Source: Larus michahellis (taxonomy: Eukaryota; Chordata; Aves; Charadriiformes; Laridae). Taken from it: 64,000 nt of DNA. The stretch spans positions 186,001-250,000 of the forward strand of contig NC_133914.1 of the NCBI RefSeq assembly GCF_964199755.1, written 5' to 3'. The notes below the pieces were generated by a model that was not told where the DNA came from, did no database searches, and saw only the letters and a program-made list of their open reading frames with translations. The translations under genes were made by a program, and so were the position numbers. Positions 51,601-62,185 of the stretch are shown in pieces (position 1 is the stretch's first letter; the number at the start of each line of letters is the position of its first letter).

Positions 51601-54600
51601 GCTGCTGGGTGGCCGCGGGACCGGTGTGTCTGTGCTGCCGCTGACCGCTTGCTGCTCTCTGTCTGCAGAAAAGCACCGGGGCTTCGCCTTCGTTGAATTT
51701 GAGCTGGCAGAGGTGAGAGTCACGGACTGCGGGGGTCGGAAGGGACCTCGGGGGGTCATCCAGTCCAAGCCCCTGCCAGAGCAGGGTCACCCAGAGCAGG
51801 TCGCACAGGGATGGCGTCCAGGCGGGGTTGGGTTGTCTCCAGAGGAGACTCCACACCTCTTGGGCAGCCTGTGCCAGGGCTCTGCCACCCTCACAGCAAA
51901 GAAGTTTTTCCCCGTGTTTGGATGGAACTTCACATGTTTCAGCTTGTGCCCGTTGCCCCTTATCTTGTCACTGGCCCCCACTGAGCAGAGCCTGGTCCCG
52001 TCCTCTTGCCAGCTGCCCGTTAGCTGCTGGCCCAAAGTGTCCCCGTGCTGACCCTCTGGCTCAGCAGCTCTGGGGGCATTTTTTGGCTTCATGGGCAGCA
52101 CAGGCTGGCTTATATTTGCTGTCTTATAATCTGTCCTGGGCTTCATACATGAGATCTCCCAAATATTTTATGTAAGTGATAAAGCATCGTACGTATAATG
52201 AGTTTACTGGGTTGATTACGGGAAGACGAGCCCCAGATCCTGGTTTGGATACGGCTCTCGCAAGGTCCATCAGTTTTTACAGCCCTGGGGTAGATGATGT
52301 TTAGGAAAACAGTCCTTTGGCCGTCTTCTTTTGCAAGGAGATGCTGGGGCACGTATATGCTGAGCCTGGCTTTTAAAGATAGAGAGAGAAGACATGAAAA
52401 TAATTATTTTCTTTGCCTTTTCGGCAGGATGCGGCGGCAGCTATTGACAACATGGTATGGACGCTCTTCCCACTCCCCTGCTGGGCTTTGCTGTCTTCCC
52501 AGTGGCACGGCGCGGGGTCCTGTGTGCCGTGGGCCCCACAGAGGAATCAAGCTCTGTTTTCCTCTGACCTCCACCAGGATTTGGGGGGGTCTCAGTGATT
52601 TTTATTTTTTTTTTACCTTTTGGTGGGCTTTGTTGTGCTTTTTCTCTCTGCAGAATGAGTCTGAGCTCTTTGGCAGGACAATCCGTGTCAACTTGGCCAA
52701 ACCAATGCGAATTAAAGAAGGCTCATCCAGGCCTGGTGAGTTGGTGCCTGGGAGGGGAGAGTGTCCCAGGGGGACGTTCAGAGCTCCTCGCATCAGCCTT
52801 TCTGCTATCCCAGACCCCGAGGCAGAGATCTCTGCTCTGCCTCCTGTTTGGGATCTTGGGGATCTGAGCAGCAACCTAATAATCAAATAAGTTAATAACC
52901 AAATAACCAAAAATATTCCCCACGTCCTCGGATGGAAACACTCTTGGCTGCACTTCTAACTGTCTTCATGCCTTCTGACAGAGGGCACGGCACGAACACA
53001 CACACGCGCCAGGCAAAATTACCCACACATCTGGCCACGTCTGTAAAAGTCAACGGGGCCAAGGCCATGCCAAGCAATTGCCCGCCGTGAGGGTAGTTGC
53101 AGCGCGCGGGCTGTGAGCTCGCCCAGTGATGTGTGGCAGCTCTGGGAGGAAGAGGAGATGACTTTGTCCCATATTTCCCTGCACGCGGTGTCCCCTGGGG
53201 CAGGCTGCTGCCAGCCAGGTGCTCCTGTGTCTCGGGTGTGATCCTGCTGCCAGCGCTGTGCTGCGTCCTGGCCCATGCGGCCGCCTGTGTGCTCGTATAT
53301 GGCCCTTCGGTTCGGTTCCTGTGCTCTGACCCTTTCTTTGGCCATCACAGTCTGGTCGGATGATGACTGGCTGAAGAAGTTTTCAGGGAAGACTCTGGAG
53401 GAGAACACAGAGGAGGCAGGAGCAGAGGCCCCCAAACCAGAGGTGCAGGAGGTAGGAAGAACAACCAGAGCCACCCTGTCCCTGCTGTCCCTAAGGCTGA
53501 GAGCGTGAGGCCAGCCATCTCCGGAGGCAGAGCAGAGCAATGTCATCTCAACTTGCATTTTTTTCTCTTCCTGCCCAGGGTGAGCCTCCTGCCAAGAAAT
53601 CCCGGGCCAACCCTCAGGTTTACATGGACATCAAGATCGGAAACAAGCCTGCGGGGCGGCTGCAGATCCTCCTGCGCTCAGATGTGGTGCCCATGACCGT
53701 AGGTGAGGAGAGGACCGGCCTCCCCAGTGCGGTGGCTTCCAGCTGCAATGCAGCTCTCACTTCTCTTGCCCCTTGTCCCCAAACAGAGAATTTCCGCTGC
53801 CTCTGCACCCACGAGAAGGGCTTTGGCTTCAAAGGGAGCAGCTTCCACCGCATCATCCCCCAGTTCATGTGCCAGGCCGGCGACTTCACCAACCACAATG
53901 GCACTGGAGGCAAATCCATCTATGGGAAGAAGTTTGATGATGAAAACTTCATTCTCAAACACACCGGGCCAGGTAGAGCCGTCTCCCTGGGCAGGGGCTG
54001 GAGAGCAAAACGGCTCAGCATCATCTGGGGGCCACGCTTGGTCTGTTTTGACCAAAACCGTGTTGATAATAGCAGCCCTGAATTATAATCCGTGTTGGCC
54101 AAACACTTCTGCCGCGGCATAATCTTCCATGGTCAGACCGTTGCGTCTCACCAGTATTCAGCAAGCAGAAATGCATCGTTCTCTCTCCATCCATGCACCG
54201 TTAATTTCCAGTATTACAGAATGGAGAAAGCATTTCAAAGCTGCTGTCCTGTTTCATTTTAAAGGAGGAAAGTCACAATGTGACTATGAAAAGCAGCAAG
54301 AAGCAAGCAGGTTTATCTCCATACAAACGGCTTTTCTATTACTGCAACTAAAAATAGATACGGGCAATCTCCACCACTTTGCATCTTTCATGCTTTCAAG
54401 TGTTTCTTTCTCAGTGTAATTGGTTTTCTCCAGTTTCTGTGAAGCTTAATATTCAGTGGCTCTCGTAAAACCCGCAGTGTTTTGCAGCGCATGGGAGTGG
54501 TTTGTGTTGAAGTAGCAGCTCACGTGCTGCAGCTCGTCCCTTGCTCCCCATCCATAACAACACTTTTTGGTCACAGGGCTGTTATCGATGGCAAACTCCG

Positions 54601-54874
54601 GGCCAAACACCAACGGCTCCCAGTTCTTCATCACTTGCGACAAAACAGACTGGCTGGACGGGAAGCATGTGGTGTTTGGTGAGGTGACGGAGGGCATGGA
54701 CGTGGTGCGGCAGATCGAGGTAGGCGCCGGTGGTCGGGGTAGAGCCTGCCTCCGTTCTGCCCTTAGATTTTTGTGCTTTTAATTCTTACTGCTCTTTTCC
54801 CAAAGGCTCAGGGCACCAAAGACGGGAAACCAAAGCAGAAGGTGATTATCTCGGACTGCGGGGAGTGCCCGTGA
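51298..54874 (+). CDS. PPIE: Peptidyl-prolyl isomerase E (cyclophilin 33)
   Basis: Ten coding exons: 51298-51328, 51403-51501, 51669-51712, 52428-52454, 52654-52735, 53351-53451, 53579-53702, 53787-53972, 54577-54719, 54806-54874. GT/AG borders and phases close to 301 residues, exactly the human length. It is a nuclear spliceosome-associated prolyl isomerase that joins an N-terminal RRM to a cyclophilin domain. The RRM spans about residues 6-84, with RNP2 LYVGGL at 8-13 and RNP1 RGFAFVEF at 47-54. An acidic linker follows, then the cyclophilin domain at about 141-299. Catalytic Arg191 (FHRIIPQF) and Gln199 are present, as are [10 protein letters not shown] and the Trp-containing [14 protein letters not shown]. 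Residue 200 is Ala where human PPIE has Gly, and the tail reads GECP rather than GEYV. Exon 4 is only 27 bp. Confidence 0.98.
51716..52050 (-). mobile_element. CR1 LINE 3' end (antisense) in PPIE intron 3
   Basis: Read on the minus strand, it carries the C-terminal CR1 reading frame ([29 protein letters not shown]) and ends with the reverse of 'gggtcggaagggacct', the CR1 terminal sequence. Its terminal end sits only three bases past the exon 3 junction. The 5' limit is unclear; likeness fades between about 52050 and 52145. Confidence 0.9.
52455..53578 (+). other. PPIE: PPIE introns 4-6
   Basis: Intron 4 is 199 bp, intron 5 (52736-53350) is 615 bp and intron 6 is 127 bp. No RNA gene or repeat was recognised in them. 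Confidence 0.6.
53973..54576 (+). other. PPIE: PPIE intron 8
   Basis: This 604-bp intron is AT-richer than its surroundings, and nothing was recognised in it. Confidence 0.6.
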
Positions 54875-55156
54875 GCTCGGCTCTTGGAGGGGGCTGGCGG
54901 GGGGGGGAGCCCGGCCAGGAGGGGGTAGGGATGCGACTGGGGTGGACGGCCCCACGACCCCCCGACAGCATCCCGCTCCCCCGGCTTCTGTGGAAATTGC
55001 CCTGCGAAGCTTGGCGTGAGCGTGCCTGGGGGCAGCGCTGCAGGGCTCCTGCTTGTCCCAGGATAAATCGCTCCTCGGCCTGCGCCATCCTGGGTGCCCC
55101 GAGCCGGGCCAGGCCCTTCCGCTGCTGTGTTCAGGAAAGACTTTATATTTGGTAAA

Positions 55157-55162
55157 AATAAA
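55157..55162 (+). terminator. PPIE: PPIE poly(A) signal
   Basis: AATAAA lies 283 bp after the TGA stop and is the first such hexamer in the 3' UTR. Downstream GT-richness is modest. Confidence 0.7.
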
Positions 55163-55436
55163 ACCTAGTTTTAAAAATACTGAGGACATACCTCCGGCTG
55201 CTGAATTCTCCCCGTGTGAGGATGGTCTTTGAGCAAAGATGCATGTTTTTGCATTTGCCCTTGTATTCTCAAATACGGTACCTAAATCCTGGCTCCGGGG
55301 GAAGCTACCCGTGCCGGGGCGGGAAGAGCAGAGCCGAATCTCTCCTGCTTTTCCAGCAGCAGGATCTGGTGGAGGTGTTTTGGCCTGTTCCTAGCTCTGT
55401 AGTGTCTTTTCGCATCAGCAGAGGGAGGCAGGTCCC

Positions 55437-55632
55437 TGGTTGGTGGCCGTCCTGCGGAGAGCCAGCCTGGTCCGACCCCATCTGCATCCGAGAGGGATGT
55501 GGAAGTGGGAGAACAAGAAGCTAGAGAAGAAGCTAGATGTAGCTAGACAAGAAGCACCAGAAAATGAAGAAACCCTTTGGATGATAGTGGTTGGACTTGA
55601 TGATCTAAGGGTTCCTTCCAACCTATGACAGA
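55437..55632 (+). mobile_element. CR1 LINE 3' fragment
   Basis: It ends in 'ggttggacttgatgatctaa' and 'ccttccaacctatgac', the CR1 3' terminus. The 5' part (GGCCGTCCTGCGGAGAGCC) is less clear and may be unrelated. It lies between PPIE and BMP8. Confidence 0.8.
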
Positions 55633-55639
55633 ATAATTA

Positions 55640-57270
55640 AAAGAAGTGATGAGGCTGTAGGAAGGGGTTTAATTTCCAGACTCTGGTTTGCAGAGCGGTA
55701 TAGCTGCCTATATTTACCGTTTCCAACAGTGGGTAGGTCTGGTCGTGCGTTGTGAAGGTAGCCACGTTGTTGGAAAGTGCTTGATACGGAGTTTCCTGTG
55801 AAACGATGGCGCTGGGCACGTCTGGGAATGTGTGTTTGGGGGGAGGAAGGGATGTGTGGCTTTGAGCTTGGGCAGGCATCGGCAGGAGGGATGGGGCTGC
55901 CAGGGCAGAGTCGAGGGTCAGCTGTGCGGGGCTGGGGTTTAGGGGGTGGTTTCTAGGGCTTGTGCAATCGGGGATTTTCGGTTTCTGGGTTGCTCTTACT
56001 CGCTTGATGGTTTTCCACACTGTTTGGGCGTTGTGCGTTGCCTTACAGCCGGGAGAAGGTGAGATAGGGGCACTCGGACGTGATACCTGACAGACAAACC
56101 AACCCAGTGTTGCCCTTCCTTGCTCCCTCCGGTTTGTTGTTTAAAGCTCAAATTTCAGAAGACGGTCCTTGCAGACCCCTTCATCCCTTGCTCACTGAGG
56201 GAGCCAGTGGAAGCCCTGGGCATTCTGCAAAGGCAGCACAACGCAGGGAGCCACGATCGCATCCCGAGCTGGATTTTATGTGGAATTAGCTGGAATTTCC
56301 AAAGAAGTGAGAACTTTTCTCATGAAGCCAGGCATCGGCAGGGAGCAGACCTTTGTTACTTTGGTGGGTTTATTGGGACTTTTTTCCTTTGCATTTGGCT
56401 AAGCCAGGTTCATTATTTGCTTAGTGATGCAAGGCTCCCCGGGTACCCGAGCTGAGAAACAGGCCGGGCCCTTTCCTTCCAAAATCATAGCAAATAAATA
56501 AGTTAATTGTGCAAATAGTACAGGGAAGCTGCCTGGGGCCACTGTGGTCGCAGCCCCGTTGTGAGCCCACGGGAAGCATCCACGGGTGAGACGCAGCCTG
56601 ACCTAAAACTCACATCACAACGGTTTGGCAGGGCTCGTTTTCAAGCAAATAGGTACAATTTTAGCCAATCCCAAGTATTTTTTTCCTTGCGAAATCCCGG
56701 CTGCCGAACAGAGCGCTGCTGTGCCGTGACATTTATTAAAAAACAAACAGCAAGAGAAACTATGTTTACTTTCCAAACTAGGCATTTATTTTATAACAGT
56801 GTCATAGCTTCATAGCTCAATATGGATTTACCATTTTTTTTTCCAACTGGCTGAGTTTCGTGAACTTTAAGTAAACAGGAGCCGGTTAGTCAGCCAGCTA
56901 CTTAATTGGCTGATGGTGTTTTCATTAAGGGAATTAAAAGCACGGGGTAGAGGTGGGTTAGTTAGGCATACATGGCTAGAAGCAGCTCAATCCCAGAACG
57001 ATTTGGATGTTGCCTCCCGTGTCCTAATTACCCTTCAGCCCAAACGGCCCCTGCCAACGCCAGGGCCTGCAGCAGCCCGTGGGCCACCAGCACAGGGGGG
57101 AAAACATGTCAGCCACCAACAGACGGACCCATAGCCAGCCACAAATCCTCTCGTTCCTATATATATATATATTTATATATATGTATGTATAGATATGACT
57201 GTGTCTCATTAAGTGTAGTAACAGAATAAAAGTTTTTATATTATTTACATCCACTTCTAGGAAGGGGTGG
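55640..57270. other. PPIE-BMP8 convergent intergenic region
   Basis: No gene is recognised. AT-rich patches and several TTTATT strings (56785-56790 and others) could be alternative poly(A) signals for a longer BMP8 3' UTR. A (TA)n/TATG microsatellite lies at 57159-57193. Confidence 0.6.
57159..57193 (+). repeat. TA-rich microsatellite
   Basis: Alternating TATATA with ATTTATATATATGTATGTAT interruptions lies close to the end of the BMP8 transcription unit. Confidence 0.8.
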
Positions 57271-57276
57271 GAGGGA

Positions 57277-57282
57277 TTTATT
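57277..57282 (-). terminator. BMP8A: Possible BMP8 poly(A) signal
   Basis: TTTATT on the plus strand is AATAAA on the minus strand, 134 bp past the BMP8 stop codon. Longer forms using 56785-56790 are possible. Confidence 0.5.
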
Positions 57283-57415
57283 TTTTATCATTGTTAATGG
57301 GCTTTGCTGAGATGGAGCCCTCTTCCATGCACGCAGCAGAAACCCAGCGTCACATTTCTCCGGCGGGGATGGGAATGGGACATTCCGGGATGGGGATTCG
57401 GATGGGGCCCGGTGG

Positions 57416-60400
57416 TCAGTGGCAGCCGCACGATTTCACCACCATGTTGCGGTGCTTCTTGAGGATGACGTTGTTGTTGCTGTCGTAGTAGAGGACGGAG
57501 GTGGCACTGAGCTTCGTGGGGGCACAGCACGCCTTGGGCACGGCCTCGGGCTTCATCAGGTGGACCTGGGGGATGGATGGAGCCCGTGAGTGCCGGCCAA
57601 CGTGGCTCCGGGCAGAAGAAAAAGCATCAAACCAGCTCTTAGCTGAAAAAAAAGCCTGGGTGAATGGGGAGATTATTTCCAGCTTTTTGCAAAAATATTT
57701 ATTCTAAACTCTGGGCAGTCCTTGCTGCAGTTTATATTGGATCGGGGTGGCATTGCGCGGGCCGGGCAGCCCCTTCATTAGTTTGGGATTTCTGGGCTCT
57801 TTTCTCCCTGTGAATAGGCAAATAGCTAAAAAAAATAAATCAGGGCAGCGCGGGTCTCAGCCCAGCTGGGGTGGGGGGTGCTGGGTGCTGTTGCAATTGA
57901 GATTCTCCTTCAGGGCTCAGCGCTGCCCCAAATTTAACGTATTGCACTAGAATCTTAAGTACACAACAGCTTTCTCAACACAACTCTCCTTCTTGTTCAT
58001 CACAGGACAGGCGTTATCCCAGTAATTCGCCATGTGGTGTGAACTGGGAGGCTCCCAGGCTGCTGGGCACACGCAGCCCTTGCTGCTTTATCCAACATGT
58101 GCGATTAATTTATTGCAGGGGCAGCCGAGCTCTCCCAGTTCGGAAGTCCGGTGTTTTTGCTGTCAAACCCTGCTATTTGCAGCACCAGCCAGGGCTGGCA
58201 CTGCTCCCCGGCCACCTTTGCTCCGGCGCTTCCCAGAAGGGCCAGATCCGGGCGCCAGGTGATTCACATCCTGCCCAAAGGGCTCCATTTCGGGAAAAGC
58301 GTTGGGTTTTGGGGTGGTGGGGGGGAAGGGGACCCCCCTCCCTGCCACTGCCAGGATCGTGCCCAGCCCCGGACGGGGCCTCTGGCAGCTTCATTAATGC
58401 AAAAATTAAACCCCGCCAGGCGACACCTTCAAAGGCTCGGCCGAGGACTTGGCGCTCCCTGTAATTAACTGCGAACACCAGAGCTGGTGTGACTCTGCCA
58501 TTGGGAAATCAAACACTCACAGGGCAGGAAATTCCAGAAATTAAAGCACCGACTGGGATGCGGGGTGGGTTTGGGGGGGAAAAAAAAAAAAAACAAACCA
58601 AAAAAAAAACCCCAACTCAAACTGAGGCATTAAAGCCTTCCTGCTTGGAATATGCTGAGCCCAACGTTTGGGCGCTGAGCCGCAGCAGAGCTCAGTGGGG
58701 CCTTGGACCAAACCCTGGTGCGGGGCTGGCGAGGAGGACGCGCGGGTGACATGACGTCCTTCCCCACAGCTGACACAGGGGCCCCCTCCTGATGGGCACG
58801 CACCCACCGATGCTTTATTGGCAGCTGGAGCTAAACTGCACCCTCCGACCTAAATGCCCTCAGCCCCAAATCCAGCTCTCCATCGGGACACGATGGGCTC
58901 CCACCGCTCCCACGGGGCCACCAGTGTGTCCCCCCGGGGCCACCACTGACCAGGGACTGCAGGATGGCGTGGTTGGTGGCGTTCATGCAGGAGTCCAGGG
59001 GGAAGGCGCACTCCCCCTCACAGTAGTAGGCTGAGTAACCCTGCGGGGCGATCACCCAGTCCTGCCGAAAAAAAAGAAAAAAAGAGGTTTACACCGTGGG
59101 TTTCACCTTTCCTGTGCCCTTCAGACATTCCCCACCTGCAAAAACATCCCAGCCGGCTCCTCCCCGGGCAGCTGTGCCAGCAGCAAGGGTTGATTTTGAT
59201 TTTTCAGCTTGAGCCATGAGTTGTTCGGGGTCAGTGGTGGGGTCTGGGGTTGCGGCAGTTCATGTTTGCCTTCCCAGCTCCCGGCATGGGGCTGCAGCAG
59301 CTCCCGGCTGCCCCGCACCGCTCCCACCATCAATTTATCGGCAGGGGAAGCCAGGCTGGGAGGGAGCCCAAGGGGGGACGGTGGGGTTTGGTTTGTTTTT
59401 TTTTCATTTACTTCTCCCCGTAGACAAGTACCAGCCAGCCGAGGTCCTGAAAGCTGACGTAGAGCTCGTGGCGCCGGCAGACCTGCCGTCCATCCGCGGC
59501 ATGGACATCATCTGTGGGACAAGGGGACAGGCAGGGTCAGTGCTGTGGTGCCGGCACCCTGACCCCCGCTCCCACCACAGCCAGCCCCGCTCGCGGGTGG
59601 GATTGAACAGCCCAAATGGGTGGAGTTAAGCCAAGGGAATGGGAGAAGAGGAGCCTCCAAGGTTGCACAAAGGGAAAAGAAGCTTCAAACTAGACTGAAA
59701 TTTAGTGTTCCAACATCGGGATGAGGGGATTCAGCCTGGGAAGGGCTAAATCATCCCTGGAATCCACCTCCATCCCTGGAGATGTTCAAGGCCAGGCTGG
59801 ACCGGGCTTTGGGCAACCTGGCCTGGTGGGAGGTGTCCCTGCCCAGGGCTGAGGTTGGAACTAGACGAGCTTTAATGTCCCTGCCAACCCGAACCCTTCT
59901 GTGATTCTATGAAATCCCAGGAAGAGTTTGCTTTGAGGGTTTCTTGAGCTAAATGGGTTTGGAAGAGCTGGGGCTTCTCATTCCCCTCCTGCCTGAGCAG
60001 CTTCCTGGGCCTGTGACACGCTCCCAGGGCGGCTGCAAAGGCAAGGGCAATGATGCAAAAAGTGCAATATTTGTGTATCCTGAAAACCCCACAAAACACC
60101 ATCACCTCGAGGGTGCCACCCCAAACCTGCTGCACCTCTTAAACTGCAAATGACCCTAATCCTAAAAACCCAGAGCTCTGCTTTCCCTGGGGATGCATTT
60201 CTGGGCCAAAACTGGGATTCCTTGCAAGCCAAGGTACTAGCAGAAGGTCCCCTGATCATGGCAGCAGCAGAGCCCGATGTTTTGGAACCGCTTCTTGGCC
60301 TCCAAAGCTCTTACCAAAAATTCCTGGCAGCTTGTTTGGGTGAGGGAGGTCGTTCGTCTTCTTGGGCTGTCTCCTCCTCGGGGGCTTGGCTGCCCGCGTA

Positions 60401-62185
60401 ACGCGCGTGGGGCTGGGGCTCGCCCGGAAAAATGTCACCATGAAGGGCTGCTTGGAGCGGGGTCCCCGGCGCCCCAGCAGCCCTGCCGAGCCCGGGTCGA
60501 CACTGTGCCCTGCGGGGATGGGACCACGGTTTGTTCTCAGAATCAACTCATTTGGTTAAAGCAAGGAGAAAAAAAAATACAGGAAATTTACAGTGGAGAG
60601 CTGTAATTTCAACATCCCAAATGGCTGGACTCCCCCCCGGCGGTCCCAGTCTGCTGCTGAACCCCTGGTGGGTGTATGACAGGCAGCTCACAGAGGAGGT
60701 ATGGGCTCATCCTGCATGGTCACCACCACACGATGGTCACATAGAGCAATTCAAGGATTAAAACCAAATGACACCAATTTTACCCCTTGCCACTGGGGAG
60801 GAGAGCTTGGTGTGCTGGGAGGGAAGGGGATGGATGGGGCATTAATGGCTGCGATTTCTCCCCCCACCTCACCCCCTCATAGGAGCGGAGATGCTCTTTG
60901 TGTGCCCACGCAGCTGCAAATGGCACCTTTGGAGCAGATTTGGCTCCTTGGTGAGAAAAGGGTTAATACTCCAGCACATATGCCAGGATCCCTCCAGGTA
61001 AGGAGTTCATTAAGTGCTAATGGGGTTATTACAGCCCACACCAGGAACACCATTAGCATTAATGCCTTGGGGAGGCTTTGCCAGCAGGGCTTGCCTGCAA
61101 ACCCTGGTGACTTCTGGTGTCTTCTGTTCTCCATCACAGCTGGAAATTTAAAATTGCAGCAAGACAACTTACCCCCCCAGCTGGCCACCATGGCACCAAG
61201 AGGGGAGATGAGAGGGCTCCGGTTCCTGGGCATTTGGCCCCAAAGACTGCAGGTAGGCTGGACAGGCTTACCATCATCCGTCTCCACGTAGAGTCGCAGC
61301 CCCAGGTTGTATTTCCGATCCACTAACCAGTGGTTGCTGGCGGCCGTCACGTCAAACACCAGCCAGCCCTCGGTCCCAGCACGCAGGTCCTGGACATCCA
61401 GCAGGAACAGGTCAGACTCCCTGTGGAAATGGGGGAAAAAGTCCGAGCCGGTGAGTAATAGTACCCAAAGGACACCAGCACCAGCAATAACTCATCGAAA
61501 TGACTCCTCGGTGCCTGTGTCCATACAGGTCCTGGCACGGCAGGGTCAGGATGGCAGCTCCCAGTGCCTCTGGCAGTGCCGCACATGATGGTGGCATCCT
61601 GGGAAAAGCATCCTCCCAGCCCAGCCGAAAAGCCGGGGTGTGCCATTGCCCGGTGGGAAAGTGTGGGAACAGCTGGCCGCAGTGATGCTGCTTCCTCGGC
61701 ATTTGCATGGTGGTGGGAAGGGAAAGCGCTGGGGCTTGCGGGGAGCCCCATCCCCATCTTCATCTCATCCCCATCCCCACCATATTCATTCACATCCCCA
61801 TCATCCTCATCCCCATCCCCATCCTCATCCCCATCCCCATCCTCATCCCCATCCCCATCCCCGCCATCTTCATCCCCACCCCGCCTCCTTCCTCATCCCC
61901 ACAATCTTCATTCCCATCCCCATCCTCATCCCCCTCCCTGTCTCCATCCTCATCCCCATTCCCATCCGTGTCTCCATCCCTGTCCCTGTCACCTGTTGGA
62001 GTGCTCAGCGGCGATCTCGTAGATGCTAACGTGGAGGGTGGTGTTGGCGTGGCGGGTAACTCCCCGCGCCTTGTAGATGCGAAACTCGGCAGCCGTCACC
62101 GACTCGCCCGTGGGCACCTGGGTCAGGTCGAACCTGAACTCCTTCCAGTACGGCTTCGGGGAGAAGATGTCCCGGTCCTGCTCGA
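57416..62185 (-). CDS. BMP8A: Bone morphogenetic protein 8 (5' partial)
   Basis: Minus-strand exons 2-7 in coding order: 61993-62185, 61272-61420, 60315-60509, 59432-59511, 58951-59061, 57416-57565. Phases close and the stop is TGA at 57416-57418. Exon 1 with the signal peptide lies beyond the window or was not found in 62186-64000. It is a secreted TGF-beta family ligand of the BMP5/6/7/8 group. The prodomain shows [20 protein letters not shown] and [15 protein letters not shown] in exon 4 is a minimal furin site, giving a mature chain of about 139 residues. The cystine-knot residues are [18 protein letters not shown] and CGCH. An additional cysteine in LDSCMN, where BMP7 has Tyr, is shared with human BMP8A/B and supports BMP8. 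The exon 6 donor is GTCAGT. Human has two copies; position next to PPIE/PABPC4 fits BMP8A, but a single pre-duplication gene is as likely. Confidence 0.95.
57566..58950 (-). other. BMP8A: BMP8 intron 6
   Basis: The 1.4-kb intron contains a G-run followed by long A-runs at 58571-58612 and nothing else recognised. Confidence 0.65.
59735..59913 (+). mobile_element. CR1 LINE 3' fragment in BMP8 intron 4
   Basis: It contains 'ctggagatgttcaaggccag', 'gctggaccgggctttgggca' and a terminal 'cttctgtgattctatg', the CR1 3' end with its ATTCTATG tail unit. It lies antisense to BMP8. Confidence 0.9.
61746..61988 (+). repeat. (CCCCAT)n-like hexamer tract in BMP8 intron 2
   Basis: Long, imperfect runs of CCCCAT and CCTCAT units read as GGGGAT on the BMP8 transcript. 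The tract begins only about five bases inside the intron from the exon 2 donor. Confidence 0.9.

Noticed and set aside
51122-52051. 309-codon open frame on the plus strand
   Set aside because: It runs through the PPIE CpG island, exons 1-3 in mixed frames and a reversed CR1. The real PPIE exons explain the region.
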